Positions 1-8,163 of a stretch of 64,000 nt of DNA are shown one piece after another. Each line of letters opens with the position of its first letter. Position 1 is the first letter of the stretch. This stretch comes from Micromonosporaceae bacterium KJ-029. Its GTDB lineage: Bacteria > Actinomycetota > Actinomycetes > Mycobacteriales > Micromonosporaceae. A program made the position numbers and the translations under genes. The stretch lies in assembly GCA_005402585.1 (NCBI GenBank), contig BIFP01000014.1:62001-126000 (forward strand). Reading direction: 5' to 3'. The notes under the pieces were generated by a model. That model did not search any database. It was given only the letters and a program-made list of their open reading frames with translations, and was not told the DNA's origin.

Positions 1-2
1 TC

Positions 3-596
3 GTGGTGATGTACGGCGGTTGGATCGAGTACCACGGCCCGGCTGCGACGGACTTCGCGGACCTGGCCGGCGCGAGCTTCTACACCCGGTTCGCCGACCG
101 GCTCAGCCGCTACGACTATCCACAGCAGAACGTGCTCGGGGCGTACCTGCACCAGGTCACCGACATCCGATACGCGGGCCTGTTCGACCGGCCGCTGCCG
201 TACCGGCCGTTCGACCCGCTGCGGGTGGCGCTGCCGGCCCTGCCATGGATCTTCGCGGCCTGCGTGGCGGCGTTCCTGGCGCTGTCGGTCCGGTCGCTGC
301 GTCGCTCCCTCGGCGGGCCAGGTGACCCGCGCCGGGGCGGCAGCCCGGCCCGGCTGGCCGGCCTCACCACGCTCGCCGTCGAGGTGTCGCTGCTCACCGA
401 CGCCCGCAGCAACCCCGCGCTGACCCGGGGCATCGGCAAGCTCCAGGCGGCCCGCGCGGCGTTGGACGAGGGCCTGCCCGAGCCGCACGTCCGGACGCTG
501 CTGGACGAGGCTGCGGCCGAACTGGACGACACCGCCCTCGTGGTGGGCATCGCCAGCTACCGCCCCGACCAGTACCTCCAAGGCAGGCTGTCATGA
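3..596 (+). CDS. Membrane protein of unknown function (5' end outside window)
   Basis: The reading frame is open to the left edge of the window, so the true start is probably upstream and only the C-terminal ~197 residues are visible. They show a soluble stretch rich in aromatic residues, one strong hydrophobic segment near residues 78-96 (LPWIFAACVAAFLALSV), a basic arginine cluster after it that would sit in the cytoplasm, and a helical Ala/Glu/Asp-rich tail. The stop codon overlaps the start of the next gene by four bases (ATGA), so the two are almost certainly co-translated. I do not recognise the family. The paired layout suggests two partners of one membrane complex. Confidence 0.7.
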   Translation: MVMYGGWIEYHGPAATDFADLAGASFYTRFADRLSRYDYPQQNVLGAYLHQVTDIRYAGLFDRPLPYRPFDPLRVALPALPWIFAACVAAFLALSVRSLRRSLGGPGDPRRGGSPARLAGLTTLAVEVSLLTDARSNPALTRGIGKLQAARAALDEGLPEPHVRTLLDEAAAELDDTALVVGIASYRPDQYLQGRLS

Positions 597-1528
597 CAGC
601 GGCGCTCCGCCGCCTGGTCGGCACCCCGTTCGGCCGGGCCGTGCTGGCCTGCCTGGCGCTGGCCGGCTGGGCGTTGTGGTCCGGCGGGATCCTGGACGGC
701 CCGATCGCCCGCCAGGTCCGCTCCTCGTCGGTCTACGTGGCGCCCGGGATCGAGCTGGACCGGGCCGCCGCCGAACGGATCATCGGCAACCGCCGGCTGG
801 TCGTACTGCTGATGGCACCCGGCGCCGACCTTGCCGACGCCTGCGGACGGACCGAGCAGGCCGCGCAGGGCACCGTCGTGTTGGCCATGAGCCACGCCGG
901 GGAGGACTGGGACACCTACGGGTGTTCCCAGCTTCGCCGGCGCGACGACCGGGATCTGGGCCGGGCGATGGTGGTGGAGACGACGATCAGCCGGGGCGTG
1001 GACGCCTTCGTCGACCAGCCGTTGGAGGCGCTGAAGGTCGTCACCATCAACTACGACCGGCTGGTGAAGGCCGGCGCCATTCCCGACGGGGCCCGCACGA
1101 TCAGCCCGTCGCTGCCCCGGTACCTGTTGGCCGGCGCGGCGGTCGGCGGCGTGCTGGCCGGCGCGACGGTGCTCTGGTTCGCCGGGCGCCGGGCCGGTCG
1201 GCTGGCCGCCGCCCGACAGGCCCGTCGCGAGACGCACGCGGACAGCCGCAGCGCGCTCACCGCCGCCGCGGCCACCCTCGCCCAACAGATCGTCGACCTC
1301 GACCAGCGGTACGGCCGGGTCGCGAACGGCCGCGCCGGCCGGGCGTACCTGCGGCTGGCCAGTGACTACACCCGGCTGCTGGACGACGTCGCGATCGTCG
1401 AGGGCGCCGACGAGGGCGCCGTCCGCCGACTCCGCAAGCAGGTCAAGACGCTCAGCCGGCAGGCGTCCCGGCTCGCCGGCGAGCCGCCCGGCCGTGACAC
1501 CCCGCGCCGCCGTGTCCGGGGCCGGTAG
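593..1528 (+). CDS. Two-helix membrane protein with extracytoplasmic loop, unknown function
   Basis: This 311-residue protein has an N-terminal hydrophobic helix (about residues 14-33) and a second one at about 182-205. Between them is a ~140-residue domain with two cysteines (DACGRTE and YGCSQL) that would lie outside the cell. After the second helix comes a basic, strongly helical tail with many Ala, Arg and Gln residues, likely a cytoplasmic coiled coil. The start is fixed by the ATGA overlap with the preceding gene. The loop (VYVAPGIELD, then alternating strands) loosely resembles TPM-type loops, but I cannot assign a family. Confidence 0.75.
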   Translation: MTAALRRLVGTPFGRAVLACLALAGWALWSGGILDGPIARQVRSSSVYVAPGIELDRAAAERIIGNRRLVVLLMAPGADLADACGRTEQAAQGTVVLAMSHAGEDWDTYGCSQLRRRDDRDLGRAMVVETTISRGVDAFVDQPLEALKVVTINYDRLVKAGAIPDGARTISPSLPRYLLAGAAVGGVLAGATVLWFAGRRAGRLAAARQARRETHADSRSALTAAAATLAQQIVDLDQRYGRVANGRAGRAYLRLASDYTRLLDDVAIVEGADEGAVRRLRKQVKTLSRQASRLAGEPPGRDTPRRRVRGR

Positions 1529-1657
1529 CGGGCCGGTACCTCGGGCGTGGGACGAGAACACGTAACATCGAAAGACTTACACGTTTGAGATTATCCGGAT
1601 AGCCTCCTGAGCGTCGATGATCATCCATATCGGATGGTCCACTCCTGAGGAGGCTCC

Positions 1658-2872
1658 GTGTCACAAGCACGCCTACCGCGCCTGCGGCGCGTCGTGGTCA
1701 CCGCCGGCATCACCACGACCACGCTCGTCGCCACCCTGATCGCGCTGCCGCAACCCGCGATGGCGGCGGGCGGCCCGTACCGGGCCAGCGCCGTGCCGAT
1801 CACCACCCCGCAGGCGGCGACGGACGTCGCGGTCATCCCCGGCGCGTACGTCGTCACCATGAAGCCCGGCACCGACGCGACGGTGCCGGCACGGGCACTG
1901 AAGGCCGCCCCCACCGCCTACTTCCACCGCGCGGTCAACGGCTTCGCGGCCCGCCTCACCACGGCACAGGTCGCCGAGCTGGCGCACAACGCCAACGTGC
2001 TGAGCATCGAACGCGACGTGATCCAGTACGACGTGGTCGACGCGACGCAGAGCAACCCACCGTCCTGGGGCCTGGACCGGATCGACCAGACCAACCTGCC
2101 CCTGTCTCGCACCTACACCTACAACTCAACCGGCAGCGGGGTGCACGCGTACGTCATCGACAGCGGCATCCAGGCGAACCACCCCGACTTCGGCGGGCGC
2201 GCCCAGTTCGCCTACAACTCGATCGACAGCAACAACACCGACTGCAACGGTCACGGCACGCACGTCGCCGGCACCATCGGCGGTACCAGTCACGGGGTGG
2301 CCAAGAACGTCCGGCTCTACGGCGTGAAGTGGTTGAACTGCTCCGGCGGCGGCACGCTCTCCAGCGCCGTCGGCGCGGTCGACTGGGTGACCCGGAACGC
2401 CAACAAGCCCGCCGTGGCGAACGCCTCCTGGAACTACACCTACAGCGCCACCCTGGCCACCGCGCTGACGAACATGATGAACAGCGGAGTCTTCCTCGCC
2501 GCCTCCGCCGGCAACACCGGCGGCAACTCGTGCGACCGGCTCCCCCGTAACCTCTCCGCGGTGCTGGTGGTCGCCGCCACCACCAACACCGACGCCCGGG
2601 CCAGCTACTCGTCGACCGGATCGTGCGTGGACATCTACGCCCCCGGCTCGGCCATCATCTCCACCTACCCCACCTCGACCACCAGCAGCCTGAACGGCAC
2701 CTCGATGGCGACCCCGCACGCCGCCGGGACCGCCGCGCTCTACAAGGCGACGTACGGCGACGCGAGCCAGGCGACGGTGCACAACTGGATCGTGGCGAAC
2801 GGGGTCAGCGGCGTGGTCGGCGGCAGTCTCTCCGGTACGCCGAACCTGCTGCTGAACAAGCGCAACCTGTAG
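1658..2872 (+). CDS. Secreted S8 family serine protease (subtilisin/proteinase K type)
   Basis: This is a 404-residue secreted endopeptidase. A signal peptide (LPQPAMA before AGG, about residue 36) is followed by an inhibitor-I9-like propeptide (YVVTMKPGTDATV to about residue 125). The mature domain carries the full catalytic triad: Asp168 in YVIDSGI, His199 in GHGTHVAG, and Ser349 in NGTSMATPHAAG; the oxyanion Asn lies in SAGNTGG. Its order and length match proteinase K/aqualysin-type actinobacterial proteases without a C-terminal binding domain. The GTG start is chosen because a strong TGAGGAGG Shine-Dalgarno sequence lies at 1646-1653. It is monocistronic, with a GC hairpin about 70 bp past the stop. 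The substrate is unknown; a degradative role is usual for the family. Confidence 0.93.
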   Translation: MSQARLPRLRRVVVTAGITTTTLVATLIALPQPAMAAGGPYRASAVPITTPQAATDVAVIPGAYVVTMKPGTDATVPARALKAAPTAYFHRAVNGFAARLTTAQVAELAHNANVLSIERDVIQYDVVDATQSNPPSWGLDRIDQTNLPLSRTYTYNSTGSGVHAYVIDSGIQANHPDFGGRAQFAYNSIDSNNTDCNGHGTHVAGTIGGTSHGVAKNVRLYGVKWLNCSGGGTLSSAVGAVDWVTRNANKPAVANASWNYTYSATLATALTNMMNSGVFLAASAGNTGGNSCDRLPRNLSAVLVVAATTNTDARASYSSTGSCVDIYAPGSAIISTYPTSTTSSLNGTSMATPHAAGTAALYKATYGDASQATVHNWIVANGVSGVVGGSLSGTPNLLLNKRNL

Positions 2873-2940
2873 CCGGCCCGCACCAGCGGCACGCTGATCA
2901 CCGTCGGCGCCTGGCGCCCGCGGCGGTATAGCATCGCCGA

Positions 2941-2983
2941 CACCCGGCCCCCAGGGTTGTTCACCGCCCCGGGGGCCCGGGTG
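2941..2983 (+). terminator. GC-rich hairpin between protease and DUF3592 gene
   Basis: Arms CACCCGGCCCCC (2941-2952) and GGGGGCCCGGGTG (2971-2983) pair with one bulged base. The hairpin lies after the protease stop and ends 18 bp before the next start, so it could terminate the protease transcript or attenuate the next gene. There is no T-tract. A TATAGC box at 2927-2932 just before it could be the -10 of the downstream gene, which would favour attenuation. Confidence 0.35.
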
Positions 2984-3001
2984 ATCAGGAAGGGAGGGTG
3001 C

Positions 3002-3532
3002 GTGGCCGGCTCCCCACACGGCACTGATCCGACCGACCGCCCGTCGCGCTACGAAGAGTTCTTTCTCGGATTCGTGCGGGGTGAGGGAGCGACTCCGCTG
3101 ACCGCTGGCCTCTGGCTCCTCGGCACCTTCCTGTTCACGGCGTTGTTCGTCACCTTCGTCGGGTGGCAGGTGTGGGAGAACCACGCGCTGGAAACCCGGG
3201 GCCGGATCGCCGAGGCCCGCGTGGTCCGCGCCAGCTACGAGGGGCGCGGCACCGCCCTGAACATCGTCTACGTCACCGGGCCGACCGGCACGACGGCCAT
3301 CGTGGACAACCCCGTGGGCCGGCCACGCGCCGGCGACGTGATCCAGGTCCGGTACGACCCGCGACACCCCACCAACCTGCGGGAAGCGGAGGCACCGATC
3401 TGGCGCTGGCTCGACTTCCTGGTGACCGTCCCACCCGCCGTGGCGGGCTGTCTCGTCGTGCCGGCAGCGTGGATGCGGTTCCGGCGTCGGTTGCGGGAGC
3501 AGCACCCACCTCCGCCGAGGCTGATCCCCTGA
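3002..3532 (+). CDS. DUF3592-type membrane protein
   Basis: This 176-residue protein has a transmembrane helix near residues 36-56 (LWLLGTFLFTALFVTFVGW), an extracytoplasmic beta-rich domain and a second helix near 138-158 followed by a basic tail. The loop sequence VRYDPRHPTN is the signature I associate with DUF3592 proteins. The GTG at 3002 is chosen because AAGGGAGGG lies just upstream; earlier in-frame TTG (2957) and GTG (2981) codons are possible. The function of the family is unknown. Confidence 0.75.
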   Translation: MAGSPHGTDPTDRPSRYEEFFLGFVRGEGATPLTAGLWLLGTFLFTALFVTFVGWQVWENHALETRGRIAEARVVRASYEGRGTALNIVYVTGPTGTTAIVDNPVGRPRAGDVIQVRYDPRHPTNLREAEAPIWRWLDFLVTVPPAVAGCLVVPAAWMRFRRRLREQHPPPPRLIP

Positions 3533-3582
3533 CGCGACGCGGTTGGCGACCCGGCTCACCGCATGCTCCGTCGAGGAGCGGA

Positions 3583-4059
3583 TCAGCGACCGTGCGGCGG
3601 GGAGGTCGTGCCGACCCGTACCGCGTGCTCTTCCTGTACCCGGCGGGCGTTCCGCAGGAAGTCGAGGATCGTGGCGAGTTGGTCCTTGTCGTACCTGGCG
3701 AGGGCCCGCGCTCCGGCGGCGCCGACGGGTAGGTAGATATCTCGTTCGATGGCGCGCGCGGCGTCCGTGGCGGTGACCAGGACCCGCCGCCGGTTACCGG
3801 CGTCCCGGGTGCGGCTGACCAGGCCGGCGCGTTCCATCCGGTCGACGACCGTGGTGGTCGCCGCCGGGCTGAGCCTGAGCGCACTGGTCAGCTCCCCCGC
3901 CGACATCGGACCACTGTTGGCGAGGAGGAGATCCATGGCGCGCAGGTCGGTGCGGTTGAGCCCGAGCCGAGTAGCGGCAGCTTCCTCGAAGGCGTCGAAG
4001 CTCTGCTGGAGCAGCCGCACCTGCGTCGATACGTCCCGGATCAGCTCGTCTTTCGACAT
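3583..4059 (-). CDS. MarR family transcriptional regulator
   Basis: This 158-residue winged-helix regulator contains the MarR core: dimerisation helix (VRLLQQSFDAFEEAAATRLGL), recognition helix region (MSAGELTSALRLSPAATTTVVDRME) and the wing (AGLVSRTRDAGNRRRVLVTAT). The start MSKDEL is preferred over an upstream Val/Met because AGAAAG lies just upstream and family members begin here. It is transcribed divergently from the SnoaL-like gene with 63 bp between starts, so it probably controls that gene and itself. MarR proteins typically release DNA on binding small phenolic or oxidising ligands; the ligand here is unknown. Confidence 0.88.
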   Translation of the reverse strand: MSKDELIRDVSTQVRLLQQSFDAFEEAAATRLGLNRTDLRAMDLLLANSGPMSAGELTSALRLSPAATTTVVDRMERAGLVSRTRDAGNRRRVLVTATDAARAIERDIYLPVGAAGARALARYDKDQLATILDFLRNARRVQEEHAVRVGTTSPPHGR

Positions 4060-4122
4060 TCGAATCTTTCTGCTAGCGTAATCTCCGATAATCGAAACTA
4101 TAGCAGGCCGGGGGCACGCCGG
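4060..4122. promoter_or_regulatory. Divergent promoter/operator region, MarR and SnoaL-like genes
   Basis: This 63-bp AT-richer gap contains a perfect short dyad CGAT-A-ATCG (4086-4094) and a wider inverted pair CTGCTA (4070-4075) / TAGCAG (4101-4106). A TATAGC box at 4099-4104 could serve as the -10 of the plus-strand gene, giving a leader of about 12 nt. The dyads are reasonable MarR operator candidates; this is inferred from position only. Confidence 0.4.
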
Positions 4123-4614
4123 ATGACCACCGACGACCATGAGATCAAGGATCTGTTCGGCCGACTAGTGCGGGCCTGGACCGACAACGACGCCGTCGCC
4201 TACGGCGCCTGCTTCACCGAAGACTCCGACTACGTCTCATACGACGGCACCCGGGCCGCCGGACGCATCGACATGCAGAACGCCCACGACCGCCTCTTCC
4301 GCGGCGTGCTCGCCGGTTCCGCGCTCGTCGGCGACATCGAGACGATCCGGCACGTCGCTCCGGGCGTGGCGATCGTCCACGGCACCGCCTCGGTGCTGAT
4401 GCCGTGGCGTTCGAGGCTGCCCAAGCGGCGCCGGTCCCGGCAGACCCTCGTGGCCGTCCGCACCGAAGGCGCCTGGCTGTTCACGGCGTTGCACAACGGA
4501 CGGGTGCGTCCGGTGCGGATCCCGGCCCCGGAATCGCTACCGTCCCGAATGGCACGGGCCATGGGACATGCCGCCCACCGCCTCGGGCTGGGCCGGGCTC
4601 CGGCCAGCACCTGA
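4123..4614 (+). CDS. SgcJ/EcaC-type (SnoaL-like, NTF2-fold) protein
   Basis: This 163-residue protein opens with the typical NTF2-fold helix-strand pattern (EIKDLFGRLVRAWTDNDAVAYGACFTEDSDYVSYDGTRAAG), followed by a beta strand with a conserved His (VAIVHGTASVLMP) and a closing strand (GAWLFTALHNGRVRPV). This matches the SgcJ/EcaC group annotated in enediyne and other natural-product clusters, whose biochemical role is poorly defined. It is divergent from the MarR gene, which likely controls it. The extra basic C-terminal tail (about residues 140-163) is atypical. The call rests on pattern recognition of the fold. Confidence 0.75.
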   Translation: MTTDDHEIKDLFGRLVRAWTDNDAVAYGACFTEDSDYVSYDGTRAAGRIDMQNAHDRLFRGVLAGSALVGDIETIRHVAPGVAIVHGTASVLMPWRSRLPKRRRSRQTLVAVRTEGAWLFTALHNGRVRPVRIPAPESLPSRMARAMGHAAHRLGLGRAPAST

Positions 4615-4669
4615 CCGCTCCGCCGCCGAATCCCGGCGCACCGCCGGCGGCGGTGCCTACGGTGGGAGG

Positions 4670-5776
4670 GTGCCGGACGGCGAACTGACGATCTTCCTTG
4701 GCGGTGACGTGATGACCGGCCGGGGCGTGGACCAGATCCTGCCCCGACCGGGCAGCCCTGAGCTGCGCGAACGCGCGGTCGGTGACGCCCGGCAGTACGT
4801 GGCACTGGCCGAGTCCGCCAACGGGACCGTCCCGCGACCGGTGGATCCCGCGTGGCCCTGGGGTGACCTGCGGTCCGTGCTGGACGAGGCGTGCCCCGAC
4901 GTACGGCTGGTGAACCTGGAGACGGCGGTGACCCGGCGCGGCAGCCACGCGTCGGGCAAGGCAATCCACTACCGGATGCACCCGGACAACATCGCGTGCC
5001 TCACCACGGCCCGGCTCGACGTCTGCGCGCTGGCCAACAACCACGTGCTCGACTTCGGTGTCGACGGCCTCGCCGACACCCGCGAGACCCTGGTGCGGGC
5101 GGGGATCCGGGCGGTCGGCGCCGGCCGAAACCACGACGAGGCGTGGGCGCCGGCCCGGCTCGACGTGTCGGCCGACCGCCGGTTACTGGTGTGGTCGGTC
5201 GCCGCCGAGTCCAGTGGTGTCCCGCCGGGTTGGGCGGCGACCGGCCCGGCTCCCGGTGTCGCCCGCCTGCCCGAGGTCTCCGCGGCCGGCGCCGGCGAGC
5301 TGCTCGACGCGATGCGGCGGGAGGCCCGGCCGGGGGACCTGGTCGTGGTCACGGTGCACTGGGGCTCGAACTGGGGGTACGACGTCGACCCCGAGCAGGT
5401 CGCGTTCGCGCACCACCTGATCGACAACGGTGTGCACGTCGTGCACGGCCACTCGTCGCACCATCCGCGGCCGGTGGAGATCTACCGTGGCCGGCTGATC
5501 CTGTACGGCTGCGGCGACCTGATCGACGACTACGAGGGGATCGAGGGCTACGAGTCGTATCGGCCGGAGTTGCGGCTGGCGTACCTCGCCACCCTCGACG
5601 CGGACACAGGCGCGTTGCTGCGGTTACGGATGGTGCCGATGCGGATGCGGCGGATGCGCCTCGAACCCGCCTCGCCGCCCGACATCCGTTGGCTGGCCGA
5701 CGTGGTCGACGAGACGAGCCGGCCGTTCGGGACGCGGATCCTCACGGACGGAAACTACCTACGTGCCGAACCGTGA
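4670..5776 (+). CDS. CapA-type metallophosphatase-like protein (PgsA/CapA family)
   Basis: This ~368-residue protein has the motif series of the CapA family: FLGGDVMTGRGVDQ (N-terminal metal site), LVNLETAVT, ALANNHVLDFG, VVTVHWGSNWGYDVD and VVHGHSSHHPRPVEIY. It ends with LILYGCGDLIDDYEG. The Asp, Asn and His residues in these motifs form the two-metal centre known for calcineurin-like folds. CapA proteins are linked to poly-gamma-glutamate or capsule handling, but most actinobacterial members are uncharacterised, and no capB/capC neighbour is present. There is no signal peptide or transmembrane segment, so it may be cytoplasmic. The GTG start at 4670 gives the conserved N-terminus; GGGAGG directly precedes it. 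Confidence 0.85.
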   Translation: MPDGELTIFLGGDVMTGRGVDQILPRPGSPELRERAVGDARQYVALAESANGTVPRPVDPAWPWGDLRSVLDEACPDVRLVNLETAVTRRGSHASGKAIHYRMHPDNIACLTTARLDVCALANNHVLDFGVDGLADTRETLVRAGIRAVGAGRNHDEAWAPARLDVSADRRLLVWSVAAESSGVPPGWAATGPAPGVARLPEVSAAGAGELLDAMRREARPGDLVVVTVHWGSNWGYDVDPEQVAFAHHLIDNGVHVVHGHSSHHPRPVEIYRGRLILYGCGDLIDDYEGIEGYESYRPELRLAYLATLDADTGALLRLRMVPMRMRRMRLEPASPPDIRWLADVVDETSRPFGTRILTDGNYLRAEP

Positions 5777-5845
5777 CCGGGTCCGGTCGCGCGGGTGCCG
5801 ACGACGGGATGGGCAGGGCGTCCGGCGACGCCGATAATGAGGCGC

Positions 5846-6229
5846 ATGTCCATCCGTCACCGGCTCGCGGTCGCGCTCGGGCTGACCGTGGCCGGCGTCC
5901 TGGTACTCGCCCTGCCGGACAGCTTGGAAGGTCCCCGGCTGGTCGAGTTCGGCCCTGGCCACGGGCCCTCCGCACTTGACCTGGTCGGCATCGCGCTGCT
6001 CACCCCGGGCGCCAGCTGGCTGCTGGTGATGCTGGTACGAGCGGTCCCATCGCTGGAGTACACGCCGCGTACCCTGCTCGGCCTGGGCGCCGCCGGTGGG
6101 CTCGGTCTCGGACTGCTGCTCGCCTCGGTCTTCGCCGGATTCACCGGCTGGTGGGCGATCGGCGCACTGGCGCTGACCGCAGTCGAACTAGTCCTCCTGG
6201 CGCGGGTGTGGCAACGGCACCACGGCTGA
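5846..6229 (+). CDS. Small integral membrane protein, unknown function
   Basis: This ~127-residue hydrophobic protein has about four predicted helices (near residues 7-24, 43-66, 74-94 and 97-118). A GATAAT box (5833-5838) ends 7 bases before the ATG at 5846, the spacing expected of a leaderless actinobacterial promoter, so this start is preferred over the ATG at 5837. The 3' end converges on the response-regulator gene. There are no diagnostic motifs. Confidence 0.65.
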   Translation: MSIRHRLAVALGLTVAGVLVLALPDSLEGPRLVEFGPGHGPSALDLVGIALLTPGASWLLVMLVRAVPSLEYTPRTLLGLGAAGGLGLGLLLASVFAGFTGWWAIGALALTAVELVLLARVWQRHHG

Positions 6230-6259
6230 TCCGGCCGCCTGTGGTGCAGGTCCGTCGGC

Positions 6260-6922
6260 TCAGCCACCGCCGGCCTCGTACATCGCAATCACGATTTGTG
6301 CCCGTTCCCGGGCGCCGAGCTTGGCGAGGATCCGACTCACGTGGGTCTTCACCGTCCAGATGCTGAGGAACAGCGAAACGCTGATCTCCTCGTTGGTCAG
6401 CCCTCGGGCGACCAGCCGCGCGACCTCTCGCTCCCGCGGCGTCAGCGAGTCGAGGGCGGTGGATCGTACGGTGGACGGCGCGGGGCCGCGGACGGGTGCG
6501 GCGGCGAACCGTTCGATCACCCGGCGGGTCACCGCCGGGTCGAGCAACGCCTGCCCCTCGGCGACCAGCCGAACCGCCCGGCGCAGTTCGTCGGGGGCGA
6601 CGTTCTTGGTGAGAAAGCCGCTGGCTCCTTCACGCAACGCACCGAAGACGTACTCGTCCAGGTCGAAGGTGGTCAGCACGATGACCCGCGGCGTCGAGCC
6701 CGGCGATCCCGCCACGATCTGCCGGGTGGCCGCGATGCCGTCGTGGTCGGGCATCCGGACGTCCATCAGTACGACATCCGGCCGCAGCTCCGCTGCCATG
6801 CGCACCGCGTCGGCGCCGTCGGCCGCCTCACCGACCACGACGATGTCGGCGGCCCGCGCCAGCAGGGCCCGGATTCCGGAGCGCACGTCCGGCTGGTCGT
6901 CGGCGATCAGCACCCGGACCAT
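6260..6922 (-). CDS. NarL/FixJ-type LuxR response regulator
   Basis: This 220-residue regulator has a receiver domain with the acidic pair DD near residues 8-9, phospho-acceptor Asp54 in VVLMDVRMP, a conserved Thr in VIVLTTFD and Lys in FLTKNVAP. It is followed by a LuxR-type helix-turn-helix (LTPREREVARLVARGLTNEEI ... WTVKTHVSRILAKL). Its ATG shares one base with the stop of the adjacent kinase (TGATG), so the two form a cognate pair, kinase first. The upstream unit also encodes a multicopper oxidase, so copper or oxidative envelope stress is a plausible but unproven input. Confidence 0.93.
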   Translation of the reverse strand: MVRVLIADDQPDVRSGIRALLARAADIVVVGEAADGADAVRMAAELRPDVVLMDVRMPDHDGIAATRQIVAGSPGSTPRVIVLTTFDLDEYVFGALREGASGFLTKNVAPDELRRAVRLVAEGQALLDPAVTRRVIERFAAAPVRGPAPSTVRSTALDSLTPREREVARLVARGLTNEEISVSLFLSIWTVKTHVSRILAKLGARERAQIVIAMYEAGGG

Positions 6923-8163
6923 CAGCTGTCCCCCATCGGCAGCCAGGCGTCCACCCGGAACCCGCCGCCGTCCGGGCCGACCTCCAGCCGGCCGCCCAGG
7001 CTGCCTACCCGTTCCCGCATCCCGGCGATCCCGTGCCCGCCCGGCGCCACCGATCCGGCCTGGCCGGGTACGCCCGGCCCGGGCGCGTCCTGGCCCGGGA
7101 TAGGAGAACCAGAGGCACCCCCCGGCGATCCCGCCGAAACCGGGCGTGCCGCGCCCTCGGCACCCGGATCGGCGAACCTGAGGTGCAGCGACCCACCCTC
7201 CCGGCTCAGGGTGAGCGACGCCCGGGTAGCGCCGGCGTGCTTGAGCGTGTTGGTGAGCGCCTCCTGGGCGATCCGGTACGCGGCCTGGGCCACCGACGCC
7301 GGAACGTCCCGCACCCCGTCGAGGTCCACCCGAAGTTGCAGTCCGGCCCGCTGGGCCACCTCCGGCAGCCGGCCCAGGTCGGCCAGTGACGGCGCGGGCC
7401 GCAGCGGCGCCGGCGCCGCGTCGCGCAACAGGCGTACCGTCCGGGAGGTCTCGCGGACGGCCTCGTCGTGCGCCGCCAGCGCGGCGTCGATCGCCGCCCG
7501 GCAGGCGTCCGGCTCCGCGTCGACGGTCTCCTCGGCGAGCCGCAACTGCAGGCCGATCACCACCAGGCTGTGCGCCGCCACGTCGTGCAGGTCGGCCGCC
7601 ACGGCCAGCCGCTGCTCGGCCAACCGCCGCTCGGCCTCCTGGCGCGCCTCCTCGTCCGCCCGGGCCAGCCGCCGGCGCACCTCCTCGGCCCACCGGCGGC
7701 GCTGCCAGACGGCCTCCCCGACGGCCAGCGCCAGGCCGACCACCACGAGGCTCTGCGCCTCGCCGACCACCACCCCGAGCGGCCATTCGTCCTCGACCAG
7801 GATCCGCCACCCGACATTGCCCACCGACAACATCACGGCGAGCAGCACCGCGTGCCGCAGGTAGCCGCTGGCGGCCGCGACGAGGAAGGGCAGCAGCAGC
7901 GGCCACGCCGTCCCGATCGCCGGATAACCCACCATGTGGTAGCCGACGACCGCAGCCGTGGAGACCAGCAGCACGGCGAGCGGGTGCCGTCGGCGGGCGA
8001 GCTGAAGGCCACCGAGGACGATCCCGAGGATCCAGCCGGCCGGGCCGACCGGTAGCGACGCCGGCTCTTCCGCGAGGGCGGTGACGGTACAAACCGACAC
8101 CGCGACCAGCGCCGCCAGCGCGATGTCCCGGCCGAGCCGGCGCGGGTCCCGGTGCTCAGTCAT
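6922..8163 (-). CDS. NarL-type sensor histidine kinase (HisKA_3)
   Basis: This 413-residue kinase has an N-terminal set of four to five transmembrane helices (to about residue 135), a coiled linker, a HisKA_3 dimerisation domain with the phospho-His in ADLHDVAAHSL (about residue 193), and an HATPase domain with N-box QEALTNTLKHAG and G-box GHGIAGMRERVGSLGG. The segment between the D-box (FADPGAEG) and the G-box holds about 40 residues of Gly/Pro/Ser-rich sequence, an unusual replacement of the ATP lid. The start overlaps the oxidase stop by 8 bases; an ATG at 8175 would add four residues. It is the partner of the response regulator at 6260-6922. Confidence 0.92.
   Translation of the reverse strand: MTEHRDPRRLGRDIALAALVAVSVCTVTALAEEPASLPVGPAGWILGIVLGGLQLARRRHPLAVLLVSTAAVVGYHMVGYPAIGTAWPLLLPFLVAAASGYLRHAVLLAVMLSVGNVGWRILVEDEWPLGVVVGEAQSLVVVGLALAVGEAVWQRRRWAEEVRRRLARADEEARQEAERRLAEQRLAVAADLHDVAAHSLVVIGLQLRLAEETVDAEPDACRAAIDAALAAHDEAVRETSRTVRLLRDAAPAPLRPAPSLADLGRLPEVAQRAGLQLRVDLDGVRDVPASVAQAAYRIAQEALTNTLKHAGATRASLTLSREGGSLHLRFADPGAEGAARPVSAGSPGGASGSPIPGQDAPGPGVPGQAGSVAPGGHGIAGMRERVGSLGGRLEVGPDGGGFRVDAWLPMGDS

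Noticed and set aside
6260-8092. 610-codon frame joining the response regulator to a long N-terminal part
   Set aside because: The N-terminal part is an Arg/Gly/Pro-rich out-of-frame reading of the kinase gene; the regulator begins with its own Met next to the kinase stop.
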